A DNA stretch of 64,000 bases from Gammaproteobacteria bacterium (GCA_030428105.1 JAUIBE010000003.1:124001-188000), one strand, 5' to 3'. Positions 46,686 through 55,568 are shown, counted from the stretch's first letter. Numbers and translations are program-made. The notes: generated from the letters alone by a model not told the origin.

Positions 46686-47228
46686 ACCCGGCCGGTTGGC
46701 GCGCAGGGTTTGCAGGCAATGCCTGATGGTGTCGTAGCACTGCATCAGCAGCAGCACTGGCAAAAGCAGAATTAACGACTTCAGCAGGTAGACAAAGTCG
46801 AGACCACCGGCCTCGCGCGAGCCCTCGTGCACTGCCCATGAGGCAGAAACATAATCCCAGCCCACCCAAAGCAGGTAGACCGAAAACGGCACCACGAACA
46901 ACAAGGTGCCGCCCAGGTTGATCCGCGCCTTGTGACGCGGCGAAGCATCGCGGTAGAAGATATCCACCCGCACGTGCTCATCGCCCTGGAAGGCCCAGGC
47001 GATAACCAGCAGGAACACCGCGGAGTGCATGTACACCACCAGTTCCTGCAGCCAGATCCAACCCAGGTTGAAGCCGTAGCGCATCAGCACGATGGCGAAT
47101 ACCAGCGCCACCATGACGGGCAGCAGCCAGGAGACGGTGCGGCCTACCCATGACACCGTACCCGCGGCAGCGGCCTGGACTGGGCCCGCATCCGCGCCGG
47201 CAGCCTCGTGAATACCGCTTAGTCCCAT
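46677..47228 (-). CDS. TRAP transporter small permease (DctQ-like), orphan
   Basis: 183 residues with four TM helices and DctQ motifs (LQELVVYMHSAVFLLVIAWA, GDEHVRVDIFYR). Such subunits work with a large permease (DctM) and a solute-binding protein (DctP); neither is encoded in this window. It is coupled to the DUF2782 gene by a 10-bp overlap, so it is expressed with it. Confidence 0.83.
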   Translation of the reverse strand: MGLSGIHEAAGADAGPVQAAAAGTVSWVGRTVSWLLPVMVALVFAIVLMRYGFNLGWIWLQELVVYMHSAVFLLVIAWAFQGDEHVRVDIFYRDASPRHKARINLGGTLLFVVPFSVYLLWVGWDYVSASWAVHEGSREAGGLDFVYLLKSLILLLPVLLLMQCYDTIRHCLQTLRANRPGSD

Positions 47229-47620
47229 TCAGCAATCTTCCACTGGGCAGGCTGAACCGGGTTGAGGGCGCGCGAACGCTCATCCAGCTCAAGGGTGCCG
47301 TCGCCATCGGTATCCATGTAGTAGTACGAAATTTTGCTGCCCTTGGGGGTTACTTTCACCATGTACACCACGCCGTTCTGGCGGTATTCCTCCACCGTGC
47401 GCTCTTCTTCCTCGCGAATGGTTACAACGGGCTCAAGCTGCTCATCCTGCACCTTGGGCGGTAGCGGTGGCGGCTTTTCCAGGTCGGGGTCGAGCGGCGG
47501 CGGAGCCGCGGCGTCCTGTGCCACGGCGGTTTGCATCGCCAGCGCCACCAATGCAGCGGCGAAACAGCGGAACACTGTGGACCGGCCCATTGGCTTGCTA
47601 ACTTGTTGCTCGGTGTTCAT
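47219..47620 (-). CDS. DUF2782 exported protein
   Basis: 133 residues from ATG 47620 with AAGGAA 7 nt upstream; longer upstream frames are antisense to polA. Signal peptide ending AVAQ, Pro-rich segment (PPPLDPDLEKPPPLPPK), then the family core (EYRQNGVVYMVKVTPKGSK, YYYMDTDGDGTLE). DUF2782 genes sit next to polA in many gammaproteobacteria. Periplasmic, role unknown. Confidence 0.87.
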   Translation of the reverse strand: MNTEQQVSKPMGRSTVFRCFAAALVALAMQTAVAQDAAAPPPLDPDLEKPPPLPPKVQDEQLEPVVTIREEEERTVEEYRQNGVVYMVKVTPKGSKISYYYMDTDGDGTLELDERSRALNPVQPAQWKIAEWD

Positions 47621-47688
47621 CGCGGCTTCCTTTGTGTGCGATAGACTACGCACCAGTTTAGCAAACACCAGGGCAATCTCCGCTTTCG

Positions 47689-50412
47689 ATGAATGACAAA
47701 ACCCCACAGGACAAGATTCTCTACCTGGTAGACGGCTCTTCCTACCTCTACCGCGCCTTTCACGGCCTGCCCCAACTGACCAACTCGGCCGGTGAACCCA
47801 CCGGCGCCATCCTCGGCGTGGCCAACATGCTGCGCCGCTTGCTGAAGGAAAACGACCCGAAACACGTGGCCGTGGTGTTCGATGCGCCGGGAAAAACCTT
47901 CCGCCACGAGATCTACGACGAGTACAAGGCCACCCGCCCCCCAATGCCCAGTGACCTGCGCAGCCAGGTGGAGCCGATTCTCGACTTCGTGCGCATGATG
48001 GGTTTCCCGCTGATCCAGGTGGAAGGCGTGGAAGCCGATGATGTCATCGGCACGCTTTCCAAACAGGCCGAGGAAGCGGGCATGGGCTGCGTGATCTCCA
48101 CCGGCGACAAAGACCTGGCGCAACTGGTCACCGACAAGACCACGCTGGTCAACACCATGACCAATACCGCCATGGACAGCGCCGGGGTGGAAGAGAAATT
48201 CGGGGTGAAGCCTGAACAGGTGGTGGATTTCCTGGCTCTGACCGGCGACAAGTCCGACAACATCCCTGGCGTTGAAAAATGCGGCCCCAAGACCGCTGCC
48301 AAGTGGCTGGCGCAGTGGCCCACGCTGGATGATGTGATGGCCAATGCCGACGAGGTGGGCGGCAAGATCGGTGAATACCTGCGCGCCGCGCTGGAAACGC
48401 TGCCGATGTCGCGCGAACTGGCCACGATCAAGCGTGACGTGGAACTCGAGCTTGCGCCAACCGACCTGGAGCTGGGTGAAAGCGACCAGGAAGCGCTGCG
48501 CGAGGCCCTGCAACGCTACGAATTCAATTCCTGGCTGCAGGAGATGGGGCCGGGCGGTGATGACGACGACGCAGAAGAAGCGTCCGAGCAGGGTTCTGAC
48601 TACGAAACCATCTTCGACGAGGCCGGCCTTGATACCTGGCTAAAGCGTCTCGACAAGGCCGAACTGATCGCCTTCGACACCGAGACCACCAGCATCAACC
48701 CGATGCGCGCCGAACTGGTGGGCGTGAGCCTTTCGGTAAAACCCGGCCAGGCCTGCTACATCCCGGTGGCGCATGATTACCCCGGCGCGCCGAAACAGCT
48801 TGGCCGCGACCTGGTGCTGGAAAAGCTCAAGCCCATCCTGGAGAACGCCGACCGCCCCAAGGTTGGCCAGCACATCAAGTACGACATGAACGTGCTTTCC
48901 AGGTACGGCATCGCGGTGCAGGGCGTGGCCTTCGACACCATGCTGGAATCCTACGTGTTCAACAGCACCGGCACGCGCCACGACATGGACAGCCTGGCGC
49001 TGAAATACCTGGGCCACCACACCGTCCACTACGAGGACATCGCCGGCAAGGGGGCCAAGCAGCTTACCTTTAACGAGATTGGCGTCGACGAGGCCGCGCC
49101 CTATGCCGCCGAGGACGCCGATATCACGTTGAAGCTTCACCAGCACCTGTGGCCGAAGCTGGAAGAAGAGCCCAGCCTGGCCGGTGTTCTTAAAGACATT
49201 GAAGTGCCGCTGATCCCGGTGCTGGCGCGCATGGAGCAACGCGGCGTACTGATCGACGGTGACTTCCTCACCAGGCTCAGCGGCGAGCTGGCCAAAGAGA
49301 TTGACGCCACCGAGAAAACCGCCCACGACGCGGCAGAGCAGCCCTTCAACCTGGGTTCGCCCAAGCAGTTGCAGGAAATCCTGTTCGACAAGCTGGGTTT
49401 GCCGGTAATTCGCAAAACGCCGAAGGGCCAGCCTTCTACTGCTGAAGATGTGCTGCACGAACTGGCGGCTGATTACGAGCTGCCAGACCTGATCCTCAAA
49501 TACCGCCAGCTTTCCAAGCTGCGCTCGACCTACACCGACAAGCTGGTGGAGCAGATCAACCCGGATACCGGCCGCGTGCACACCTCCTACCACCAGGCGG
49601 TTGCGGCGACCGGGCGTTTGTCTTCGCAGGACCCGAACTTGCAGAACATCCCGATTCGCACCGAGCAGGGGCGGCGGATTCGCAAGGCGTTTATTGCGCC
49701 CGATGGCTGGAAAATCCTGGCCAGCGATTATTCGCAAATCGAGTTGCGCATCATGGCCCACCTGTCCGAAGACGAGGGGCTGCTCAAGGCCTTCCGCAAC
49801 GAGGTGGATGTGCATAGCGCCACGGCGGCCGAAGTGTTTGGTGTGGCGCCGGACGAGGTCGACGCCGACCACCGCCGCGCCGCCAAGGCCATCAATTTCG
49901 GCCTGATGTACGGTATGTCAGCCTTCGGCCTGGCGCGCCAGCTCAGCATTGGCCGCGCCGAGGCCCAGGCCTACATGGACACCTACTTCCTGCGCTACCC
50001 CGGCGTGGCCGAGTTCATGGAAAAGACCCGCCAGAAAGCGCGCGATGCCGGCTACGTGGAAACCCTGTTTGGCCGCCGCCTGTACCTGAGCGAGATCAAC
50101 GCCTCCAACGGCCAGCGCCGCCAGGCTGCCGAACGCGCCGCCATCAACGCGCCCATGCAGGGCACCGCCGCCGACATCATCAAGCGCGCGATGATCTCGG
50201 TGGATGACTGGCTGGAGAACGACTTCAACAAGGGTGAAGAAAAAGCCCGGCTGATCATGCAGGTGCACGATGAGCTGGTGCTGGAAGTGCGCGAAGACCT
50301 GCTGGTCGAGGTGCAGGCGGAAGTGGAGAAACGGATGTCTGCCGCAGCCGCGTTGAAGGTGCCGCTGGTGGTGGATTCAGGTTCCGGTGATGACTGGGAG
50401 ACCGCGCACTAG
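47689..50412 (+). CDS. polA: DNA polymerase I
   Basis: 907 residues with all three domains. 5'-3' exonuclease (LVDGSSYLYRAFHGLP, VEADDVIGTL, GDKDLAQLV). 3'-5' exonuclease with acidic residues intact (IAFDTETTSINP, HIKYDMNVL, YAAEDADITLKL). Polymerase domain with motif A LASDYSQIELRIMAHL, motif B RRAAKAINFGLMYGMS and motif C MQVHDELVLEV. Used for gap repair and Okazaki fragment maturation. Its TAG shares a CTAG with the facing ABC-F gene. Confidence 0.99.
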   Translation: MNDKTPQDKILYLVDGSSYLYRAFHGLPQLTNSAGEPTGAILGVANMLRRLLKENDPKHVAVVFDAPGKTFRHEIYDEYKATRPPMPSDLRSQVEPILDFVRMMGFPLIQVEGVEADDVIGTLSKQAEEAGMGCVISTGDKDLAQLVTDKTTLVNTMTNTAMDSAGVEEKFGVKPEQVVDFLALTGDKSDNIPGVEKCGPKTAAKWLAQWPTLDDVMANADEVGGKIGEYLRAALETLPMSRELATIKRDVELELAPTDLELGESDQEALREALQRYEFNSWLQEMGPGGDDDDAEEASEQGSDYETIFDEAGLDTWLKRLDKAELIAFDTETTSINPMRAELVGVSLSVKPGQACYIPVAHDYPGAPKQLGRDLVLEKLKPILENADRPKVGQHIKYDMNVLSRYGIAVQGVAFDTMLESYVFNSTGTRHDMDSLALKYLGHHTVHYEDIAGKGAKQLTFNEIGVDEAAPYAAEDADITLKLHQHLWPKLEEEPSLAGVLKDIEVPLIPVLARMEQRGVLIDGDFLTRLSGELAKEIDATEKTAHDAAEQPFNLGSPKQLQEILFDKLGLPVIRKTPKGQPSTAEDVLHELAADYELPDLILKYRQLSKLRSTYTDKLVEQINPDTGRVHTSYHQAVAATGRLSSQDPNLQNIPIRTEQGRRIRKAFIAPDGWKILASDYSQIELRIMAHLSEDEGLLKAFRNEVDVHSATAAEVFGVAPDEVDADHRRAAKAINFGLMYGMSAFGLARQLSIGRAEAQAYMDTYFLRYPGVAEFMEKTRQKARDAGYVETLFGRRLYLSEINASNGQRRQAAERAAINAPMQGTAADIIKRAMISVDDWLENDFNKGEEKARLIMQVHDELVLEVREDLLVEVQAEVEKRMSAAAALKVPLVVDSGSGDDWETAH

Positions 50413-52331
50413 GCGGTCTCTCCCTCCAGTTCTTCGAGGGCCGCCATCCAGCGCGCCTCGGCTTCGGCCAACTCGGTTGCCAGGCTTGCCTGCCGGGCCA
50501 GCAGATCCTTGAGTTCGCCTTTGTCGGCCGCTTCGTACAACGCGCCATCGGCCAGGCGAGCTTCCAACGCTTTCTTTTCGGCACTGAGCTTTTCGACTTC
50601 CGCCTCGCTGATTTTCACGGCTTTGCGCAATGGCGCCTGGCGTTGGCGTTCCTCTGCCTCGCGGCGTTTGCGGGCTTTGCGATCCTCGGCGTTCCTTGCG
50701 CCGGCCGGCTCGACCTCTGTCGATTCGCTTTCTGTGGCCTGATCCTTGTTGCCCAACTTGCGGCTGCGCTGCGCCAGCCAGGTGGGGTAGTCATCCAGGC
50801 CACCATCGAACTCAGCCACCTTGCCGTCATCGACCAGCAAAAGCACATCGGTGGAGACGCGCAGCAGGTGGCGGTCGTGAGAGACGATGACCATCGCGCC
50901 GGAAAATTCCTGCAGCGCCATCGCCAGCGCCTGGCGCATTTCCAGGTCGAGGTGGTTGGTGGGCTCATCCAGCAGCAACAGGTTGGGCCGCTGGTAGATC
51001 AACAGGGCCAGTGCCAGGCGTGATTTCTCGCCACCGGAGAACGGCTCGGTTTCCATGAACACCGTGTCGTTGGAAAAACCAAAACCGCCCAGCCAGTTGC
51101 GCAATTCCACCTCGCGGGCACCGGGGTCGATTTCGGCCAGGTGCTCAATCGGCGAGCGTTTTGGGTTGAGCTGGTCCAACTGGTGCTGGGCGAAGTAGCC
51201 GACCCGCAAATCGCGCGCGGGTACGGTCTCACCAGCCTGGGGCTTGAGAACCCCGGCCAGGAACTTGATGAGGGTGGACTTGCCCGCGCCGTTGGCGCCC
51301 AACAGGCCGACGCGGTCACCTGGGAACAGGTTCAGGCGCACATCGCTGAGCACCGTGTGGTCGCCGTAGCCGGCGCTGATGTCATCCAGCTTCAGCAGCG
51401 GTTGCGGCAGCTTCTCAGGCTCAAGCAGTTTGAAGCGGAACGGCGAATCGACGTGCGCCGGGGCAATCTTCTGCATCCGCTCAATCGCCTTCAGGCGGCT
51501 CTGCGCCTGCTTTGCCTTGGAGGCCTTGTAGCGAAAACGATCGACGTAAGACTGCATGTGCGCGATCTCGCGCTGCTGTTTTTCGTACTGGGCCTGCTGC
51601 AGCGCCAATTGCGCCGCGCGCACCTGTTCGAAGGCCGAGTAGTTGCCGGTGTAGAGTTTCGCCCGGCCGTGCTCGATGTGAATGATGTGGCCGGCCACGC
51701 CGTCGAGGAAATCACGGTCATGCGAGATCAGCAACAGGGTGCCCTCGTAGCGCTTGAGCCAGCTTTCCAGCCAGATCACCGCGTCCAGGTCGAGGTGGTT
51801 GGTGGGCTCGTCAAGCAGCAGCAGGTCGGAACGGCACATCAGCGCGCGCGCCAGGTTCAGGCGCATGCGCCAGCCGCCGGAGAACTCATTGACGGGACGC
51901 TCTTCATCGCCGGGGACAAAGCCCAGGCCGTGCATCAGCTGCGCGGCGCGGCTGCGCGCCGTGTAACCGCCAATCGTCTCGAACTCGCCGTGCAGCATGG
52001 CCAGGGTTTCGCCGCAGGGGCTGCGCCCTTCGCGCTCGATATCGCGTTCCAACCGCCGCAGTTCGGCATCACCATCCAGCACGTATTCAATCGAGGCGCG
52101 CTCGTCGCTGGGCGACTGCTGCGCGACGTGGGCGATCACCCAGTCATCCGGCAGACTGCATTCGCCGGCGTCGGTTTCGAGCTCACCCAGGATCAGGGCA
52201 AACAGGCTGGATTTGCCGGTGCCATTGGCGCCCGTCAGGCCCACCTTGTGGCCATGGTGCACCTGCAGGCTGGTGTCCTCCAGCAACAATCGGGTGCCGC
52301 GACGCAGCGCCATCTGTCTGAATTCGAGCAT
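50409..52331 (-). CDS. ABC-F family ATPase (YheS/Uup-like)
   Basis: 640 residues, from MLEFRQMALRRG at 52331; the frame further upstream is antisense to the next gene. Two soluble ABC domains without TM segments: Walker A GANGTGKSS and GANGAGKST, signatures FSGGWRMRLNLARAL and FSGGEKSRLALALL, Walker B LLLLDEPTNHLDL. The inter-domain linker is rich in Lys/Gln, and the C-terminal charged coiled coil fits YheS. ABC-F proteins act at the ribosomal E site. Confidence 0.93.
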   Translation of the reverse strand: MLEFRQMALRRGTRLLLEDTSLQVHHGHKVGLTGANGTGKSSLFALILGELETDAGECSLPDDWVIAHVAQQSPSDERASIEYVLDGDAELRRLERDIEREGRSPCGETLAMLHGEFETIGGYTARSRAAQLMHGLGFVPGDEERPVNEFSGGWRMRLNLARALMCRSDLLLLDEPTNHLDLDAVIWLESWLKRYEGTLLLISHDRDFLDGVAGHIIHIEHGRAKLYTGNYSAFEQVRAAQLALQQAQYEKQQREIAHMQSYVDRFRYKASKAKQAQSRLKAIERMQKIAPAHVDSPFRFKLLEPEKLPQPLLKLDDISAGYGDHTVLSDVRLNLFPGDRVGLLGANGAGKSTLIKFLAGVLKPQAGETVPARDLRVGYFAQHQLDQLNPKRSPIEHLAEIDPGAREVELRNWLGGFGFSNDTVFMETEPFSGGEKSRLALALLIYQRPNLLLLDEPTNHLDLEMRQALAMALQEFSGAMVIVSHDRHLLRVSTDVLLLVDDGKVAEFDGGLDDYPTWLAQRSRKLGNKDQATESESTEVEPAGARNAEDRKARKRREAEERQRQAPLRKAVKISEAEVEKLSAEKKALEARLADGALYEAADKGELKDLLARQASLATELAEAEARWMAALEELEGETA

Positions 52332-52369
52332 GGTGCGCGATTGTACCTTTGTCGCGTGGGCGGCGGTGC

Positions 52370-52375
52370 TAAGAT
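52370..52375 (+). promoter_or_regulatory. putative -10 element, leaderless arrangement
   Basis: TAAGAT ends 7 nt before the ATG at 52383, with no Shine-Dalgarno in between. It lies in the 51-bp divergent gap with the ABC-F gene. Confidence 0.4.
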
Positions 52376-52382
52376 TCGCCGC

Positions 52383-53039
52383 ATGCGTATTTTGACCCTG
52401 CTGTTTCTCGCCTCGCTGCTTTCGCCTTCGGTTTTCGCCCAGGTGGAGTGGCCACCTCAGGACCCTGATGGCTGGATCCTGGCCCATGTTGATGTGGAGA
52501 CGACCGGCCTTGACCCCGCCTTCCACGAAATGATCGATATCGGCATGATCTACACCGACCTGGAGGGCGAGGAGCTGGGGCGACGTTACATCCGCATCAT
52601 GCCGGCCCACCCCGAGCGCATCGATGAGAGCGCGCGGCGGGTGAACGGTTTTGATGTGGCGCGCTGGGAAGAACTGGGGGCTGTAAGTGAGCAGGACGCG
52701 GTGGCCGAAATCGTCGCGTTTCACGAGGAAATGCGCGGCGAAAGAAATGTGCTGTTCATCGCCTACAACGCCTGGTTCGACCAGGCCTTCACCACCGCCT
52801 TGCTGGCACGGCACGACGCGCAATGGCGCGACTTGTTTTTCTACCACGTGCTGGACATCCCCTCGATGGCCTGGGGCCAGGGCCTGACCGCGCTGAACGC
52901 CACCGCGCTTTCAGAAGAATTGGAACTTGAAGATGAAACCCGGGTACCCACCGAGCACACCGGCATCACCGGGGCGGCGTTCAACCTTTCCGTTTACCGG
53001 GCGTTACGCGCTAGAGCGCCCATTTTGATAGGGAAATAG
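52383..53039 (+). CDS. exported DEDD-type exonuclease-fold protein
   Basis: 218 residues. The N-terminus is a signal peptide (MRILTLLFLASLLSPSVFAQ), unlike oligoribonuclease or DnaQ relatives. Motif I AHVDVETTGLDP and motif II LFIAYNAWFDQAF keep their acidic residues. Motif III reads EHTGITGAAFNLSVY, with the His but Gly where the last metal-binding Asp (H-x4-D) is expected. So it may be a weak or inactive nuclease, or a periplasmic nucleic-acid-binding protein. A hairpin follows the stop. Confidence 0.7.
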   Translation: MRILTLLFLASLLSPSVFAQVEWPPQDPDGWILAHVDVETTGLDPAFHEMIDIGMIYTDLEGEELGRRYIRIMPAHPERIDESARRVNGFDVARWEELGAVSEQDAVAEIVAFHEEMRGERNVLFIAYNAWFDQAFTTALLARHDAQWRDLFFYHVLDIPSMAWGQGLTALNATALSEELELEDETRVPTEHTGITGAAFNLSVYRALRARAPILIGK

Positions 53040-53042
53040 CAT

Positions 53043-53097
53043 GTTTAAGCCGAATTTTCGCGCTTTAAACGGGGTTTTATGTTGTTTTATTAACAAC
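53043..53097 (+). promoter_or_regulatory. AT-rich region with two hairpins upstream of the STING-like gene
   Basis: First dyad 53043-53070 (GTTTAAGC against GCTTTAAAC with inner CGAA/TTCG), followed by GGGGTTTTAT, likely terminating the exonuclease-fold gene. Second dyad 53081-53097 (GTTGTT/AACAAC). The block is far more AT-rich than the surroundings and probably also holds the next gene's promoter. GGTCCGACC follows at 53105-53113. Confidence 0.55.
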
Positions 53098-53117
53098 TTA
53101 GACTGGTCCGACCCCAA

Positions 53118-53963
53118 ATGAACGGGTTGCGTTGGGGGGCTATTGGCGAGGCGGTGCGGGACCTGTGGAAGGATTACCACTGGCCGGTGAAATTGACCCT
53201 GGCGCTGGTGATTCTTTCTACGCTGTGGGGGGCGGCCATTGTTGGCTGGCCGGCGCTGGATGCGGACACGCCGCCTTGGTTTCGAGCGTTGGCCAGCGAC
53301 CCCACCCGCAACCTGCTGACTTTCGCGATTGCGTTCATGATCGCGGTGAATTTTTACGTTCGGGCGCGCCGCGGCGTGCTCGACGGCGACGAGCATTACA
53401 ACGTCGCGCGAGCGCTGGCCTTTGGTTATTTCAAGAACTTCCTGGTGCCGGCGCTGCAACTGGCAAACCGCAGCGGCCGCGAGTTGCACATCTTCAAGCC
53501 AACTTCGATGGTGGAGCTGCGGCAGTACTCCGCCGAGTTGGAGCCGCGCGTGCGCAAGCTGTTTGAACACGAATGGATGCCTTTGGTGGAAGCGCCCGCA
53601 CCCGGTGGGCCGCCACGCCGAACCGTGCTGGCGCTGCAGTCGCCGCGCACCGACGCTGTCGCCGGTGAGCCGCCGTTTTTCTTCGATGCGCCAACCGCGC
53701 TGTTCACGGTCAACGATTTCTACGCGGCGCTCAACCGCCGCCGCGAGGAAGCAGGCAAGGAGCCGCTGAACGAAGAAACGGTGTACCGCTACCAGAATGG
53801 CCAGATTGATTCGTTCTTCCACCACCTGGCCTTCCTGTTCGAAACTGATGCGGGCCACCAGGCGGTTCGCGATATCGTACCGACCCGCGAGGAGCTGGCC
53901 GAATTGCGCGACCGGCTGCGGGAAGTCTCGATGGCCGAACTGAAGGCGCGCTACCCGGCCTGA
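53118..53963 (+). CDS. two-TM protein resembling bacterial TM-STING (cyclic dinucleotide receptor)
   Basis: 281 residues. Two TM helices (about 24-44 and 64-80) precede a soluble domain of about 190 residues. That domain matches what I know of prokaryotic STING: N-terminal ALAFGYFKNFLVPAL (about 99-113, aromatic Tyr/Phe near the ligand), LHIFKP strand, Arg pair at 167-168 in a lid-like loop, FFFDAPTALFTVNDFY (Asp190 and Thr193 as D-x-P-T), and a C-terminal helical part QIDSFFHHLAFLFETD. TM-STING is a known bacterial architecture. No CD-NTase or TIR gene is in the window, so it would be an orphan. No clear ribosome site. Family call is by pattern only; otherwise an unknown membrane protein. 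Confidence 0.55.
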   Translation: MNGLRWGAIGEAVRDLWKDYHWPVKLTLALVILSTLWGAAIVGWPALDADTPPWFRALASDPTRNLLTFAIAFMIAVNFYVRARRGVLDGDEHYNVARALAFGYFKNFLVPALQLANRSGRELHIFKPTSMVELRQYSAELEPRVRKLFEHEWMPLVEAPAPGGPPRRTVLALQSPRTDAVAGEPPFFFDAPTALFTVNDFYAALNRRREEAGKEPLNEETVYRYQNGQIDSFFHHLAFLFETDAGHQAVRDIVPTREELAELRDRLREVSMAELKARYPA

Positions 53964-55210
53964 AGCGCCGCCAGGCGTTGCTGCAGGAAACTGCGAACCT
54001 CGGCATCGCGCTCGAGCCCAATCGCCACCTCGTACGCCCGCCCGGCCAGTTCGTTCTTGCCCAGCCGGGATAGCAGTTCGGCGCGCATCGCCCAGTATGG
54101 CTGGTATTCCACCAGTTGCTGGTTGGCGCCCATTTCATCCAGCAATTGCAGCGCGGTCTCCGGCCCATCGAGCTCGGCCACGGCCAGCACGCGGTTGACC
54201 GCCACCACGGGTGAGCCGGTCAGCTCAAGCAGGGAGTCGTAGAGCTGGCGAACGGCAAGCCAGTTGTTTGTGCCACTGCGATGGCGGTGGGCATGGGCCG
54301 ACTGAAGGGCGGCCTCAAGTTGGTAGCGGCCAGGTTGTGCCTGGGCCGAGGCTTTTCTCAGCAGTGATTCGGCGTGCTCGATCATTCGCTCGTCCCATTG
54401 CCCGATATCCTGCTGCGCCAGTGGTACGAACGCGCCGCTTCGCGAGCGGCGCGCCTTGCGGCGGGCCTCGGTGTGCAGCATCAGCGAAAGCAGCCCCAGC
54501 GCTTCCGGTTCACCCGGCATCAACTCGCACACCATGCCGCCCAGGAACAACGCTTCTTCAGCCAGGTCGCGGCGGGCTGCATCGGCGCCCACCGGGTCAG
54601 TCCAGCCTTCGGCGTAGGCGGCGTAGATGGCGTCCAGCACTGCTTCCAGCCGGGCTGGCAGTTCTTTCCGCTCCGGCACCTGAAACGGAACCCCCGCCTG
54701 GCGCAGCTTGTTCTTGGTGCGCACCAGCCGCTGGCCCATCGTGGCGGGCGCCACCAGGAAGGCCGAGGCAATGGTGGCGGCATTGAGCCCGAGAATGACT
54801 TGCAACATCAGCGGTGCACGCATGGCCGGGTCGACGGCCGGATGGGCGCAGGCAAACAGCAAGCCGAGACGGCGGTCTGGAATCTCGACTTCCTCGTCGT
54901 CAACAAGGCCGGCATCAAGATCGGCCAGCAATTCCAGCTCCCGGCTGACTGCAACCCCACGCTGCTGCTTGCGAACCACGTCGATGGCCCGGCGGCGCGC
55001 CACCGTCAACAGCCAGGCTTCCGGGTTCTGCGGGCAACCCTGCTCCGGCCAGCTGGTCAACGCGGTGGCGAATGCCTCGGCAAGTGCATCCTCGGCTGCC
55101 GTCACATTGCCGGTATGCGCCGCCAGGTACGCCAACAGCTTGCTGTAGCTGCGGCGCGCCGTGGCGGCGGCAAGTTTACGCGCAGCAAGGTCGCTGCTTT
55201 CGGCAGCCAC
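53951..55210 (-). CDS. ECF42-type RNA polymerase sigma factor with C-terminal TPR-like extension
   Basis: 419 residues from GTG 55210, 4 nt after the DGPF gene's stop; upstream residues are out of family. Sigma region 2 (ARRSYSKLLAYLAAHTGNVT, AEDALAEAFATALTSWPEQG, WLLTVARRRAIDVVRK) and region 4 (VILGLNAATIASAFLVAPATMGQRLVRTKN) are followed by a long helical extension (about 180-415) that defines ECF42. Genes of this group sit beside DGPF-domain genes, as here. The extension replaces an anti-sigma partner in regulation. Its 3' end overlaps the STING-like gene by 13 bp. Confidence 0.88.
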   Translation of the reverse strand: MAAESSDLAARKLAAATARRSYSKLLAYLAAHTGNVTAAEDALAEAFATALTSWPEQGCPQNPEAWLLTVARRRAIDVVRKQQRGVAVSRELELLADLDAGLVDDEEVEIPDRRLGLLFACAHPAVDPAMRAPLMLQVILGLNAATIASAFLVAPATMGQRLVRTKNKLRQAGVPFQVPERKELPARLEAVLDAIYAAYAEGWTDPVGADAARRDLAEEALFLGGMVCELMPGEPEALGLLSLMLHTEARRKARRSRSGAFVPLAQQDIGQWDERMIEHAESLLRKASAQAQPGRYQLEAALQSAHAHRHRSGTNNWLAVRQLYDSLLELTGSPVVAVNRVLAVAELDGPETALQLLDEMGANQQLVEYQPYWAMRAELLSRLGKNELAGRAYEVAIGLERDAEVRSFLQQRLAALQAG

Positions 55211-55214
55211 CGGG

Positions 55215-55568
55215 CTAGCCGGACATATCCCACACGGGCCGCACTTCCACCGTGCCGTGGTGCGAGCCGGGGCAGCGTGCCGCCCAGTCCAGCGCAGCAT
55301 CCAGGTCGGGCGCCTCGATCAGGTAATAGCCACCCAACTGCTCTTTCGAGTCCACGTAGGGGCCATCCAGCACCTGCTGTTTGCCATCGCTCACCTTCAC
55401 CTGCGTCGCTGAGCCGGCCGGCTGCAGCCGGTTGGAGCCGAGCAAAGCGCCGGCTTCGGTTAGTGCCTCGGTGTAGGCGTTGTAAGCGGCGACCGCCGTT
55501 TCCTGGTCGGTGGGCGAGAGGCTGTCCCAGGCGCTTTCATCCGCGTAGAGCAGTAGAAGATATTGCAT
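55215..55568 (-). CDS. YciI-like DGPF-domain protein
   Basis: 117 residues. Begins MQYLLLLYADESAW and contains the DGP motif in VLDGPYVDSKEQLGGYYLIE, then ALDWAARCPGSHHGTVEVRPV, the YCII/DGPF fold. It is the standard companion of ECF42 sigma factors and usually belongs to their regulon. Small, soluble, enzymatic role unproven. Confidence 0.93.
   Translation of the reverse strand: MQYLLLLYADESAWDSLSPTDQETAVAAYNAYTEALTEAGALLGSNRLQPAGSATQVKVSDGKQQVLDGPYVDSKEQLGGYYLIEAPDLDAALDWAARCPGSHHGTVEVRPVWDMSG

Noticed and set aside
52331-55568. A CBASS operon around the STING-like gene
   Set aside because: No CD-NTase, TIR, phospholipase or E1/E2-type gene is present on either side; the neighbours are housekeeping or ECF42 genes on the other strand.
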